A stretch of DNA of 64,000 nt from Paenibacillus hexagrammi (GCF_021513275.1 NZ_CP090978.1:2294001-2358000); one strand, 5' to 3'. Positions 54,796-63,854 are shown, counted from the stretch's first letter. Translations and numbers: made by a program. Notes: generated by a model from the letters alone, not told the origin.

Positions 54796-55500
54796 ATGAT
54801 CGTATCCATGCAGGATGTTCAGTTTGGTTATTCTGATGTGCCCTGCTTGCAGGATGTGAATGTAGATATCATGTCCGGGGAATTTGTAGCGATTACAGGG
54901 CCTAATGGTGCAGCCAAGACTACACTTTTGAAGCTGATGCTTCGACTTTTGCAGCCTTGGAAGGGAAGTGTTCAGCTTACTGGAAAGGGCATGCAAAGAG
55001 GGCGGCCGGTAATTGGATATGTGCCGCAGCAAATTGCCGCCTTTAACAGCGGATTTCCAAGTAAGGTATTGGAATTTGTTCGCTCAGGGCGCCATTCTTC
55101 CGGCTCGTGGTTTCGCAGAATGAACCGGGATGATGAGCAGAGGACGGAAACTGCGCTGCGGCAAGTCGGCATGTGGGAGCTGCGTCATCGCAGAATCGGT
55201 GAATTGTCCGGAGGGCAGAAGCAGCGGATCTGTCTGGCACGGGCAATCGCTCAGGAGCCGGATCTGCTTGTGTTGGATGAACCGACAACAGGAATGGATA
55301 TGGAGAGCCGCAGCAGTTTTTATCGGTTAATGACACATCTCGTTCGAAGCTCAGGCATGACGGTTGTGATGGTTACTCACAGCTTGGAGGAAGTACGTCC
55401 CTTGCTGGACCGAATCATTCAATTGGAGAGAAAGGAGCATGGTGGATGGAAATGCTGCACTACGACTTCATGCAGCGGGCATTTTGTGCCGGTGGAATAG
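54796..55500 (+). CDS. adcC: Zinc ABC transporter ATP-binding protein
   Basis: 234 residues. Walker A is GPNGAAKTT: the Gly before the invariant Lys is Ala, a feature of AdcC/ZnuC (B. subtilis has Ser). Q-loop VPQQ, signature LSGGQKQR, Walker B LLVLDEPTTGMD and H-loop VTHSLEE follow. The C-terminal GGWKCCTTTSC is also family-typical. It powers zinc uptake with the permease and binding protein downstream. Gene order C-B-A and the upstream Zur boxes agree. It overlaps adcB by 55 bases. Confidence 0.93.
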   Translation: MIVSMQDVQFGYSDVPCLQDVNVDIMSGEFVAITGPNGAAKTTLLKLMLRLLQPWKGSVQLTGKGMQRGRPVIGYVPQQIAAFNSGFPSKVLEFVRSGRHSSGSWFRRMNRDDEQRTETALRQVGMWELRHRRIGELSGGQKQRICLARAIAQEPDLLVLDEPTTGMDMESRSSFYRLMTHLVRSSGMTVVMVTHSLEEVRPLLDRIIQLERKEHGGWKCCTTTSCSGHFVPVE

Positions 55501-56331
55501 CTGCTTTGATCGGTTCGGTATTAGGTGTGTACTTAATGCTGCGGCGTCAAGCCTTGATGGCAGATACCCTATCTCACATTTCACTTGCTGGTGTAGCGCT
55601 TGGGGCCATTTTAAAATGGAACCCGACCCTAACGGGCTTTCTCGTTGCTGTTGTTGGCGGTATTGCCATCGAAACGACCCGACGATCTTTTCGTACATAC
55701 AGCGAAATGTCGATTGCCATCATGATGATCGGCGGATTATCCACGGCTGTGGTGCTGATGAGTCTAAATCAAAGTATCAACAAAGGCTTCAGCGCCTATT
55801 TATTCGGTTCCGTTGTTGCTGTGAGTGCAAATCAGCTGTGGTTGATGCTTGGGGTAGCTGCCCTTGCGGCAATTTATTTCTTTTTCTTACGCAGGCCGTT
55901 GTATCAAATCACATTTGATGAAGATACAGCAAGGACAAACGGCTTGCCAGTCACATGGATATCGTTATCCTTCAGCGTGTTGACGGGCTTGATTGTTGCC
56001 GCTGCCATGCCGGTTGTCGGAGTTTTGCTGGTGTCAGCGCTTATCATTTTGCCAGCTGCATTAGCTATTCGTATTGCTCCAAGCTTTACGGCTGCGATAT
56101 TCATTGCAATGGCAGTCAGTGTAACAGGTGTCTTTGCAGGAATTGCTGTTTCTTACAAGCTTAGCACTCCCCGGGGGCTCCATATCGCTGCTCTTGCTTG
56201 TCATACTTATTTCTGGTTTAGGAGTTAAGAGATTATGGATGCGATATATGAAAAGCAGGAATAAGAGTCAGGAACTCGTGGCAAAAGAGCCAGTATTTCA
56301 AATGGAAGCCCTAGGACTGCGTAATGAATAA
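55446..56331 (+). CDS. adcB: Zinc ABC transporter permease; frame disturbed near the C-terminus
   Basis: ATG 55446 with AAAGGAG 8 bases upstream. Eight or nine hydrophobic segments in the ZnuB/ABC-3 family (RAFCAGGIAALIGSVLGVYLMLRRQALMADTLSHISLAGVALG). After SYKLSTP the frame gives RGLHIAALACHTYFW and stops at 56228, while GGSISLLLLVILISGLGVKRLW, the expected last membrane helix, is one frame over. An indel in the C/G run at about 56166-56175 is inferred, so the true end is 56331. The protein transports Zn(II) with adcC and adcA. Confidence 0.9.
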
Positions 56332-56400
56332 AATTCTCATTCGCTATGTAGCTATTAGCACTATTTACAAAAAGATATACTTACATTTCAGGAGGGTAAC

Positions 56401-57399
56401 ATGAAGCCGTTTATTGTGAAAATATTGTTGTTTTCTGCTGTATCGACTATTGTTCTCGCAGGCTGCAGCAGTTCCACATCAGGTTCTGCCTCAAAATCCT
56501 CATCCACACCCGCGGGTACTAATGCGAAAAAGAAGTTAAAAGTGGTCACCACCTTTTACCCCATGTATGAATTCAGTAAGCAGGTAGCTGGCGGGCATGC
56601 AGATGTGATCGCACTTGTGCCGGCTGGCGCTGAACCTCACGATTGGGAGCCAACTGCGAAAGACATGACTCAGATTCAAGATTCTGATGTTTTTGTGTAT
56701 AACGGAGCGGGCGTTGAGCATTGGGTAGAAAAGGCGTTAAACAGCTTGCATAAAGATTCAAGTATCGTGGTCGAGGCAAGTAAAGGGATTGAGCTTATGG
56801 AAGGCACAGCGGAAGAAGACGAGGATGTGCACGAACATGGGGAGGATGAGAAAGCTTCGATCAAGCCCGGGATGGTGATGGACCCTCATGTGTGGCTTGA
56901 CCCGGTGCTTGCACAACAGGAAGTGCTAGCAATTCAAGCGGCATTCGAGAAGGCGGATCCAGCGCATAAAGAAGATTATAAGCACAATGCGACTGAGTAC
57001 ATATCCAAGCTCCAAGAGCTTGACCAATTATTCCGAAATACGCTCGCGGATGTGAAACGCAAGGAATTTGTTACCCAGCATGCAGCTTTTGCATACTTGG
57101 CCAAGCGTTACGGATTGACTCAAGTACCGATTGCCGGACTGTCTCCCGAAGAAGAGCCTGCCGCTTCAAAAATGGCGGATATCGTTCAATTTGCCAAGGA
57201 CCATCAGGTTCAAACCATCTTTTTTGAAACACTCGTCGATCCAAAGGTAGCCGAAACAGTTGCCTCAGAGATTGGTGCTAAATCCGCCGTATTGAATCCA
57301 ATCGAGGGCTTGACGGACGAGGATAAAAAACAAAATCTGGACTACATAGGTATCATGAAGATGAACTTGAATGCTTTGAAATTAGCGTTGAATGAATAG
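56401..57399 (+). CDS. adcA: Zinc-binding lipoprotein of the ABC importer
   Basis: 332 residues with lipobox VLAGC; the mature protein is lipid-anchored. ZnuA/TroA-like fold: VVTTFYPMYEFSKQVAGGHADV, AEPHDWEPT (His ligand), NGAGVEHWVEKA, the charged loop EEDEDVHEHGEDEK, MDPHVWLDP (His ligand), FVTQHAAFAYLAKRYGL (His ligand) and IFFETLVDPKVAETVA. The acidic His-containing loop is diagnostic of zinc-specific members. A terminator follows. Confidence 0.94.
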   Translation: MKPFIVKILLFSAVSTIVLAGCSSSTSGSASKSSSTPAGTNAKKKLKVVTTFYPMYEFSKQVAGGHADVIALVPAGAEPHDWEPTAKDMTQIQDSDVFVYNGAGVEHWVEKALNSLHKDSSIVVEASKGIELMEGTAEEDEDVHEHGEDEKASIKPGMVMDPHVWLDPVLAQQEVLAIQAAFEKADPAHKEDYKHNATEYISKLQELDQLFRNTLADVKRKEFVTQHAAFAYLAKRYGLTQVPIAGLSPEEEPAASKMADIVQFAKDHQVQTIFFETLVDPKVAETVASEIGAKSAVLNPIEGLTDEDKKQNLDYIGIMKMNLNALKLALNE

Positions 57400-57458
57400 T
57401 TATGGTGTTATAAACTGCCTGATTCTAAGGTTGTATGATCATTTCTTCTTTTACATGC

Positions 57459-57481
57459 CGGGCTGCTGAGCCCGTTTTTTT
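57459..57481 (+). terminator. Intrinsic terminator
   Basis: CGGGCT (57459-57464) and AGCCCG (57469-57474) with seven T. It ends adcCBA. The 300-base gap to the toxin gene otherwise shows no recognised element. Confidence 0.75.
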
Positions 57482-57692
57482 ATTTTGATGGAATGTTTCC
57501 CGTGTCTGTGACTGGGATTATTTACATATGTTTGCTTTGCTAGATGGTAGAACTGATCTGGAATTTACATTCGCTAAGCACCACAAAGTAAGCGAACAAA
57601 TATTCTATCCAACCCTATTACATTGTGGTAAGATATAGAAATACAATTGAATCTTGGGTGGGCATGGTTTCCCTTCGAAAGGAGGTGAGGCC

Positions 57693-57788
57693 ATGGAGGT
57701 AAAAGATGCACTGTCGATCATGTTCCTGTTCGGAATGTTTATCCTTGCACTTTTAACATACATCAATTCGAACAACAAGAGAAAGTAA
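57693..57788 (+). CDS. Putative holin-like toxin (type I TA family), 31 aa
   Basis: ATG 57693 with a strong AAAGGAGGTGAGG site. MEVKDALSIMFLFGMFILALLTY... is one short membrane helix with a basic tail (NSNNKRK), the pattern of the Hol_Tox/putative holin-like toxin family of bacilli and Paenibacillus. Related peptides are toxins of type I toxin-antitoxin systems controlled by antisense RNA. A terminator overlaps the 3' end, which fits convergent toxin and antitoxin RNAs, but no antisense promoter was confirmed. Confidence 0.7.
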   Translation: MEVKDALSIMFLFGMFILALLTYINSNNKRK

Positions 57789-57826
57789 AAACCCACCCCA
57801 AGGTTGCAGCCGAAGGTGGGTTTCTT
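57789..57826. terminator. Terminator overlapping toxin 3' end
   Basis: AAACCCACC (57789-57797) and GGTGGGTTT (57815-57823) pair; A-rich left, T-rich right, so it may work in both directions. Confidence 0.7.
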
Positions 57827-57873
57827 TGCCCTGAGACTTAGAAGGGAATAGACCATCCAAGCCGATTGTATAG

Positions 57874-57900
57874 CCGAGTGTTAGCGCACTCGGTTTTCTT
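57874..57900 (+). terminator. Intrinsic terminator
   Basis: CCGAGTG (57874-57880) and CACTCGG (57887-57893), then TTTTCTT. Confidence 0.65.
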
Positions 57901-58010
57901 ATATATAAAGGATAACACATCTTCAAAGCGATGAAAACCTGAAATACGTAAACGAAGTATTACATTTGTATCATGTCACCTAATTTCTGCTTCCAAGAAG
58001 GATTGAGAGC

Positions 58011-58305
58011 ATGTTACAAATAAAGGTAATCTTCTCTAGTGTAATCGGCATCGGATCATGATTTAACTGGAAGAGTGACAGCGTTGGAATTTTCGAATCC
58101 AGATTACTCTATATATGAAGTAACAGTAGGAACGCAATGGGATGAAGCGAACGAAATGCTACTCGCTCACGATTTCAAAACTGTAGACCAATCAGATCAT
58201 GTGTATCAAAATGGAGAGTATTTTATTTCATTGCAAGGCACAAATCGTGTTGAACGCATTCAGGTTTCATTTATAGATAAAGATCTAAGAGATAGGAATT
58301 ACTAA
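58011..58305 (+). pseudogene. Hypothetical protein, probably frameshifted signal/membrane segment
   Basis: ATG 58011, preceded by AAGGATTGAGAG, opens MLQIKVIFSSVIGIGS and stops. One base earlier in the frame, GRVTALEFSNPDYSIYEVTVG... runs to 58305. Joining them with a +1 shift near 58056-58060 gives an anchored protein of about 95 residues. The second part alone (from GTG 58075 or TTG 58084) is 73-76 residues. The fold DYSIYEVTVGTQWDEANEMLLAHDF recalls small bacillus lipoprotein-like domains but no family is assigned. Confidence 0.4.
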
Positions 58306-58404
58306 TTTTCATCATATTCCTTTGTTTACAAAGAATTTGATGAATAAAGCCAGCGTCATGCTTGGATAAACCTGGGATAAAAAAACTGAAGGGTGCGATG
58401 ATAC

Positions 58405-58971
58405 ATGTCTTCCGAAGAATTACTGCCAAAAATCAATGAAATCTTGGATCGAGCCAAGCAGTTAGGATTTACAATGTCATGTGATACGGAAACGGGTCAG
58501 CTGTTACGCGTATTAGCTGGATCGAAGCGAAAGGGGGATTTTCTTGAACTAGGAACAGGTGCAGGTCTTTCGACATTATGGTTGCTGGATGGGATGGATG
58601 CAGCTAGCCGTCTGATTTCCATTGAAATGGATGAGTCCATTCAACATATTGCTAGAACTTGTATTCACGATGCTCGTGTGGAATTTATTTCGATGGATGG
58701 CGGAATGTTCATAGAAGAAAATAAAAGCAAGAAATTTGACCTCATTTTCGCGGATACGTGGCCAGGGAAGTTTTATTTATTAGAGGAGACGTTAGCCATG
58801 GTGAAGCCAGGGGGATATTATATTATCGATGACTTACGTCCGATCGAGACTTGGCCAGATGATCATAGAGAAAAAGTACAAAGCCTCGTTAGTACGATGA
58901 GGAACTTAGAGGATTTTTATGTTGTTGAGCTTAATTGTTCAACCGGTTTGATTTTAGCAACTAGAAAGTAA
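58405..58971 (+). CDS. Class I SAM-dependent O-methyltransferase
   Basis: 188 residues. SAM motif I is LELGTGAGLSTLWLL, the acidic loop SIEMDES follows, and DLIFADTWPG and YYIIDDLRP are the motifs expected for O-methyltransferase family 3-like proteins. Methyl acceptor unknown. The gene stands alone with the start ATG 58405 after GGGTGCGATG. It may belong to a secondary-metabolite-like or housekeeping group; context does not say. Confidence 0.87.
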   Translation: MSSEELLPKINEILDRAKQLGFTMSCDTETGQLLRVLAGSKRKGDFLELGTGAGLSTLWLLDGMDAASRLISIEMDESIQHIARTCIHDARVEFISMDGGMFIEENKSKKFDLIFADTWPGKFYLLEETLAMVKPGGYYIIDDLRPIETWPDDHREKVQSLVSTMRNLEDFYVVELNCSTGLILATRK

Positions 58972-59084
58972 AGAATGTGACTTGATAGAATGGATTAATG
59001 GAGTATGGAGTACGTAGTACGTAGTACATAGTACGCATATGGTAAGGTTGGTTGTTGATTACATAGGAGATGAAGTGAGGAACT

Positions 59085-59582
59085 GTGAAAAAGAAGCTAG
59101 CTTTATTCTTATCTAAAAACGCTATACCATTACTCATTCTAGCAAGCTTCATTAGTTTTTTTGCATGGTGGGGGAAGTATTTCTCTCCAAAAACGAACGT
59201 CGGTATTGTATTTATGTACATTCCAGTATTGATCATTTCCGTCTTCACCCTATTTTTCGTGACAAGAAAAAAATGGTCAAACATTGTGACGATGAGTTTG
59301 ATTTGTATAGAATTTCTATTTTTCATCGTTCAACCCTACTATGCTGCATATGAGGAGAAGAAAAGGGAGCCGTTCTTGGCTTCGTACTTGAATGCAGCCT
59401 ATCCTGGGGAACATTGGACCATTGATTACACAGATCACCATCGAACGTCTAATAACTATCATGTCGTATTTGACAACGAGAAGGATATTACGTATTTGTA
59501 CCATGTTGATAAGAACGGTACGGTAACAAGAACAGGTTATTCGGGATCGAAACCAGACGGGGATTTTAAACACTATAAGTAA
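59085..59582 (+). CDS. Membrane protein, 165 aa (hypothetical)
   Basis: GTG 59085 follows GTGAGG. Three hydrophobic segments (IPLLILASFISFFAWWGKYF, VGIVFMYIPVLIISVFTLFFV, VTMSLICIEFLFFIVQPYYA) precede a soluble C-terminal domain (HWTIDYTDHHRTSNNYHVVFDNEKDITYLYHVDKNGTVTR). No family recognised; probably an anchored extracellular domain. A short imperfect TACGTAG repeat lies 60 bases upstream. Confidence 0.65.
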   Translation: MKKKLALFLSKNAIPLLILASFISFFAWWGKYFSPKTNVGIVFMYIPVLIISVFTLFFVTRKKWSNIVTMSLICIEFLFFIVQPYYAAYEEKKREPFLASYLNAAYPGEHWTIDYTDHHRTSNNYHVVFDNEKDITYLYHVDKNGTVTRTGYSGSKPDGDFKHYK

Positions 59583-59791
59583 AAGGTTATAGGTTGATGA
59601 GGTGCGGCTCGGAAGCGTTCGCCAACAAACCGGGCCCTGATGTATATTTCACCTAGAATCCAGCCAAAAAAATTACGCTAAATATATGTTTCGCGTAATT
59701 TCGTTTTGGATCGACTTTTGTTATGATGAACGTACAAGATTCCACAATATTTTTAACCATAAAATGGATATTTCTAGGGGAGAGATGAATT

Positions 59792-60721
59792 TTGGACACC
59801 ATTCAGTACGACGAGGATCTCCTGGATTTTTTTGATACTTGGATGAAGGATCAGGGCTTTACCCTTCAAACGCAAAAAGCATATCTTGGCGATACGCGGC
59901 AATTTCTAGCTGCAGTTGCTCCTAAACTATTCTCAGAGATCGAATCTATTGATGTTATGAGGTTTCTTACGAGGATCCGGCAGCGAGGAGCGGGGGATTC
60001 GACTCGGAACCGATACTTGTCGTCGATTCGCACCTTTTACAATGCGATGATTGATCTAAAGCTAGCCGCAAACAATCCTGCGTTGCATGTAAAGAAATCC
60101 AAGGTAGATAAAGATCAAGTACCCTCATATCTAGAGGGACATGTGTTAGGCGAATTTATCGATTCCTTGCAAGGGAAATACCAGATGCGAAATGTGGCTA
60201 TGTTTTTGCTGATGGCTTATGCCGGATTACGGGTAAGTGAGCTTTGTAAATTAAATATTTCTGACTTCAACAGAACAACTGGGGTATTACATGTGAGAGG
60301 AAAAGGGCGGAAGATGAGGACGATTCCACTCCCGCAGGAACTGGTCTCGATCCTCAATGTGGCCTTATCGGAGCGGGTTCAGCCGCGCAAAGAAACGGAA
60401 CTGGCGTTTTTCATTTCTCAATTTGGGCGAAGAATTCATATCCGAACGATACAAAAAATTGCCGAAGAGCAATTTAAACTTTTTCAAAAGAAATACATCG
60501 AATTGCAAGGAAAATCTTTAAGCAGCCATAAGCTTCGACATACGTTTGCGACGATGCAGGTCCTTGCCGGTACAGATATCAGGACTCTTCAAGAGCTGCT
60601 GGGGCATTCGAGCATCCAAACCACCCAAATCTACACGCATGTCGGTGATAAACAGAAGCAAGAAGCAATGAATCGTGTCGTACCATATGTGCCCGAAATA
60701 TTCGCTAAGGTCAAGGGATAA
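59792..60721 (+). CDS. Tyrosine recombinase (XerC/XerD-like)
   Basis: 309 residues from TTG 59792 (AGGGGAGA, 9 bases). The core-binding domain (residues 1-100) is followed by a catalytic domain with all expected residues: Arg in AGLRVSELC, Lys in GKGRKMRTI, HKLRH, LLGHSSIQTTQIYTH with Tyr nucleophile. It is longer and more variable than XerC/D (insertion ERVQPRKETELAFFISQFGRRIHIRTI). No integrated element or att repeats are visible around it, so a phage/element origin is neither supported nor excluded. Confidence 0.88.
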   Translation: MDTIQYDEDLLDFFDTWMKDQGFTLQTQKAYLGDTRQFLAAVAPKLFSEIESIDVMRFLTRIRQRGAGDSTRNRYLSSIRTFYNAMIDLKLAANNPALHVKKSKVDKDQVPSYLEGHVLGEFIDSLQGKYQMRNVAMFLLMAYAGLRVSELCKLNISDFNRTTGVLHVRGKGRKMRTIPLPQELVSILNVALSERVQPRKETELAFFISQFGRRIHIRTIQKIAEEQFKLFQKKYIELQGKSLSSHKLRHTFATMQVLAGTDIRTLQELLGHSSIQTTQIYTHVGDKQKQEAMNRVVPYVPEIFAKVKG

Positions 60722-60787
60722 CAAGGTGAGGCTTGTTAAATATTGAGAACTGTGGAATTTAAGTAACCATTCATGGAGGTAGTAGCA

Positions 60788-61450
60788 TTGGACGCAAAAC
60801 GAATAGCTGCAGAAAAAGCAACAGCATATATCGATCATGAGATGGTCGTTGGTTTAGGGACAGGATCAACCGCCTACTGGGCGATTCAAAAAATCGGAGA
60901 GAACGTAAAGCGCGGCTTACGTATTCAAGCAGTGGCCACGTCGATCCAATCGGAAAATTTGGCCAAGGCGTTAGGGATTCCGATGTTATCCATGTCTATG
61001 GTTGACTCTATTGATTTGACGATCGATGGGGCCGATGAGGTTGATGAAGCATGGAATTTAATAAAAGGTGGCGGAGGGGCGCTCTTGCGTGAGAAAATTG
61101 TGGCCTCCACGAGTAAGAATCTGTTCATTGTGGTTGATGAAAGGAAGCTGGTCAAGAAGCTAGGTGCCTTCCCGTTACCTGTTGAAATCGTTACATTCGC
61201 ACATGAAATTACACAGAATAAGCTTCGTGCTCTAGGATGCATACCAGTATTAAGAATGAAAGAACAGCACCCTTATCTAACAGATAACGGGAATTACATC
61301 GTGGATTGTGATTTTGGAAGTATCGATCACCCTGAAGAGCTTCATCAAATCATCAATATGATCCCTGGGGTCGTTGACAATGGTCTATTTATTAAAATGG
61401 CGGCTAAAGTGATTGTCGGTTACCAGGATGGAACGGTCATTGAGATGTGA
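60788..61450 (+). CDS. rpiA: Ribose-5-phosphate isomerase A
   Basis: 220 residues from TTG 60788, with GGAGGTAG 6 bases upstream. Motifs VGLGTGSTAYWAIQ (phosphate loop), DLTIDGADEVDEAWNLIKGGGGALLREKIVA (catalytic Glu region) and VVDERKLVKKLG are complete. Interconverts ribose 5-phosphate and ribulose 5-phosphate in the pentose phosphate pathway. It starts 67 bases after the recombinase gene on the same strand. Confidence 0.95.
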   Translation: MDAKRIAAEKATAYIDHEMVVGLGTGSTAYWAIQKIGENVKRGLRIQAVATSIQSENLAKALGIPMLSMSMVDSIDLTIDGADEVDEAWNLIKGGGGALLREKIVASTSKNLFIVVDERKLVKKLGAFPLPVEIVTFAHEITQNKLRALGCIPVLRMKEQHPYLTDNGNYIVDCDFGSIDHPEELHQIINMIPGVVDNGLFIKMAAKVIVGYQDGTVIEM

Positions 61451-61559
61451 CGGAAGTTAATAAGGTGTGACCTTCAGCTCAACCAGATTCGTATTATGTT
61501 GAATGAATAATGAAATTTTCTACTTTTCTGAAATATTTAGAATGTTTTGTAGGTGAAGC

Positions 61560-61571
61560 TTTCCCTATAAT
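61560..61571 (+). promoter_or_regulatory. Promoter element shared with the downstream lipoprotein gene
   Basis: TTTCCCTATAAT lies 34 bases before the GH127 start. The 3' end of the window has ATTCCCTATAAT at 63843-63854 in the same position relative to its gene, both preceded by GAAGC- or GAAAGCGC-like sequence, so the two genes may share a regulator. No good -35 box is seen, which fits an activator-dependent promoter. Confidence 0.45.
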
Positions 61572-61605
61572 GAGTGTAAATCATTCAAAGGAGAGTAGAT
61601 TCTTC

Positions 61606-63546
61606 ATGCAGCTATCGGTTCGTATTCATGACTCTTTTTGGTCGGAATATATAAGACTAGTGAAAGAAGTTGTCGTTCCCTATCAGTGGGAAGCGTTACA
61701 TGACAGGGTCCCGGGCTCCGAGCCGAGTTATGCCGTTCGCAATTTCAAGATTGCGGCAGGCCTGGATCATGGGGAGCACGGCGGAATGGTTTTTCAGGAT
61801 TCGGACCCAGCCAAATGGCTGGAAGCCGTCGGTTATTTATTGCAAACGCATACAGATCCGGACTTGGAAGCCATGGCGGACGAATTAATCTCTTATATGG
61901 TAAAAGCCCAGCAGGCAGACGGATATTTGAATACGTATTTCACGATTAAAGAGCAAGGTAAACGCTGGACAAACTTGGCTGAGTGTCATGAGCTTTACTG
62001 TGCAGGTCATTTCATTGAAGGTGCGGTGGCTTATTACCGGGCAACGGGAAAAAGAATGATCCTTGACGCAGCTTGTAAGCTGGCTGACCATATCAACACG
62101 GTGTTTGGCCCCGAAGATGGTCAAATACAAGGCTACGACGGTCATCAAGAAATCGAGCTTGCCCTCGTGAAGCTGTATCGGGAAACTGGCGAAGCAAAAT
62201 ATTTGGAGCTCAGCCGATTTTTCCTGGAGCAAAGAGGTCAGCAGCCTCATTTTTACTTGGAAGAATTCGAAAAGAGGGGAGGAAGTGTTCATTTTCCCCA
62301 GCTTGATATTGCACATGACTTTGCTTACAGTCAGGCTCATCTCCCCGTACGAAATCAAGAGACAGCGGAAGGTCATGCCGTTCGCGTCGTCTATATGTGT
62401 ACGGGAATGGCTGATGTCGCTGCGGAGACAGGCGATGAAGATCTGCTGCAAGCATGCCGTAAGCTATGGAGGAATATCGTTTCCAAACGAATGTATCTTA
62501 CAGGCGCTATCGGTTCCCAGGAGTATGGGGAGTCGTTCACTTATGACTACGACCTGCCGAGTGACACCGCATATGCCGAGACTTGCGCATCCATCGGTCT
62601 CATTTTCTTTGCACAGCGAATGCTGCAAATCGAACCAAAGAGTGAATATGCCAATGTCATGGAAAGAGCGCTCTACAACACGGTTGTCAGCGGGATGTCT
62701 AGGGACGGAAAGCGGTTCTTTTATGTAAATCCGTTGGAGGTTGACCCTGCCAGATGCCGGCACAATAAGAATTATGCCCATGTGAAAGCAGAGAGGCAGG
62801 GGTGGTTCGGATGCGCATGCTGCCCGCCAAATATCGCTAGGCTTATAGCTTCCCTTGGCGAGTATATCTATACTCAAAAAGGCGAAACCATCTATACCCA
62901 TCTCTACATCGGAGGCGAAGCTCGGTTCCAGATAGGGGAAACCGCAATTACCATAAACCAGCAATCGGATTATGCGTCTATTGGTCAAGTTCATATGAAA
63001 ATCGCAGCGGATCATCCAAATGGCATGACGTTTGCCTTACGGATTCCAGATTGGTCGGACACACTGAGCGTTCAGATTAATGAGTCTGCATATACTGTAG
63101 ACTCGGAGCAATTTGTAGACGGCTATCTTAGGATTCATCGTATCTGGAAAGATGGTGATACGGTTGATCTTGATTTTGGCATGCCTATTCTTCGCATAAG
63201 AGGTCACTCGTCAATTCGCCATACGATCGGTAAGACGGCCATTCAAAGAGGCCCGTTTGTTTACTGCTTGGAAGAAGCAGACAATGGGGAGGGGCTGCAC
63301 CAAATTGTATTACCTGCGGAAAGTGAGTTGACTGTCAGAAGTTCACCTGATATGCCTGCAGACGTGCCAGTTATTCAAGCCCAAGCGTATCGTGAACAAC
63401 TGGATGGGAACGACGTCCCTTTATATAGATATTCAAGAACCGATAGACAACAGCTGGAAGAGGTTAGTATTACCTTTATTCCTTATTTCACTTGGGCTAA
63501 TCGAAGTAAAGGTGAGATGACTGTATGGGTAAGGGAATTTCATTGA
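61606..63546 (+). CDS. GH127 family glycoside hydrolase (beta-L-arabinofuranosidase-like)
   Basis: 646 residues from ATG 61606 (AAAGGAGAG). Domain structure follows HypBA1: an (alpha/alpha) barrel (~1-420) and C-terminal beta-sandwich domains. The zinc/thiolate site is preserved: Glu325 and Cys327 in AETCASIG, and Cys403, Cys405 and Cys406 in GCACCPPN, giving a predicted nucleophilic Cys405 as in HypBA1 Cys417. No signal peptide, so it is intracellular. It probably releases L-arabinofuranose from short arabino-oligosaccharides. The next gene encodes a solute-binding lipoprotein, consistent with uptake of its substrate. Confidence 0.9.
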   Translation: MQLSVRIHDSFWSEYIRLVKEVVVPYQWEALHDRVPGSEPSYAVRNFKIAAGLDHGEHGGMVFQDSDPAKWLEAVGYLLQTHTDPDLEAMADELISYMVKAQQADGYLNTYFTIKEQGKRWTNLAECHELYCAGHFIEGAVAYYRATGKRMILDAACKLADHINTVFGPEDGQIQGYDGHQEIELALVKLYRETGEAKYLELSRFFLEQRGQQPHFYLEEFEKRGGSVHFPQLDIAHDFAYSQAHLPVRNQETAEGHAVRVVYMCTGMADVAAETGDEDLLQACRKLWRNIVSKRMYLTGAIGSQEYGESFTYDYDLPSDTAYAETCASIGLIFFAQRMLQIEPKSEYANVMERALYNTVVSGMSRDGKRFFYVNPLEVDPARCRHNKNYAHVKAERQGWFGCACCPPNIARLIASLGEYIYTQKGETIYTHLYIGGEARFQIGETAITINQQSDYASIGQVHMKIAADHPNGMTFALRIPDWSDTLSVQINESAYTVDSEQFVDGYLRIHRIWKDGDTVDLDFGMPILRIRGHSSIRHTIGKTAIQRGPFVYCLEEADNGEGLHQIVLPAESELTVRSSPDMPADVPVIQAQAYREQLDGNDVPLYRYSRTDRQQLEEVSITFIPYFTWANRSKGEMTVWVREFH

Positions 63547-63611
63547 GATTTTTTGTTTGGTAGCATTTGAGCGTGAATAAGAATCGTTGGCGCAGCTAAA
63601 TAAATTCTTTC

Positions 63612-63660
63612 AAAAAAGAGTGGAACGTGATACGTTATGTATCGCATTCTGCTCTTTTTG
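63612..63660 (+). terminator. Intrinsic terminator
   Basis: AAAAGAG ... CTCTTTT enclose an inner CGTGATAC/GTATCGCA stem; ends the GH127 transcript. The 361-base gap 63547-63907 contains this and the promoter/cre element. Confidence 0.7.
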
Positions 63661-63832
63661 AATACCAACCAACAGATCATAGAGACAGCCGATGAAGCAA
63701 GATGGTCGGATCCGTCATTCGGGTGAAGCGAAGCGTTCACACAGCAGAGAGCGTTATCTGATTAGAATTTTGTAATCGCATCCATAAAGATCGTGATATT
63801 ATCCACCATCATGAAAAATTTCGAATTTATCA

Positions 63833-63854
63833 TTGAAAGCGCATTCCCTATAAT
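63833..63854 (+). promoter_or_regulatory. cre-like site overlapping the promoter of the lipoprotein gene
   Basis: TTGAAAGCGCATTCC (63833-63847) matches the CcpA cre consensus WTGNAANCGNWWNCA except the final base, and runs into TATAAT (63849-63854). This suggests catabolite repression by CcpA. Confidence 0.5.

Noticed and set aside
59000..59040. Short imperfect tandem repeat TACGTAG
   Set aside because: Only about three degenerate copies. Too short to call an array or operator.
59792..60721. Integrase-like gene as evidence for a prophage or genomic island
   Set aside because: No phage genes, tRNA or direct repeats are near it. rpiA follows directly, so a housekeeping Xer role is at least as likely.
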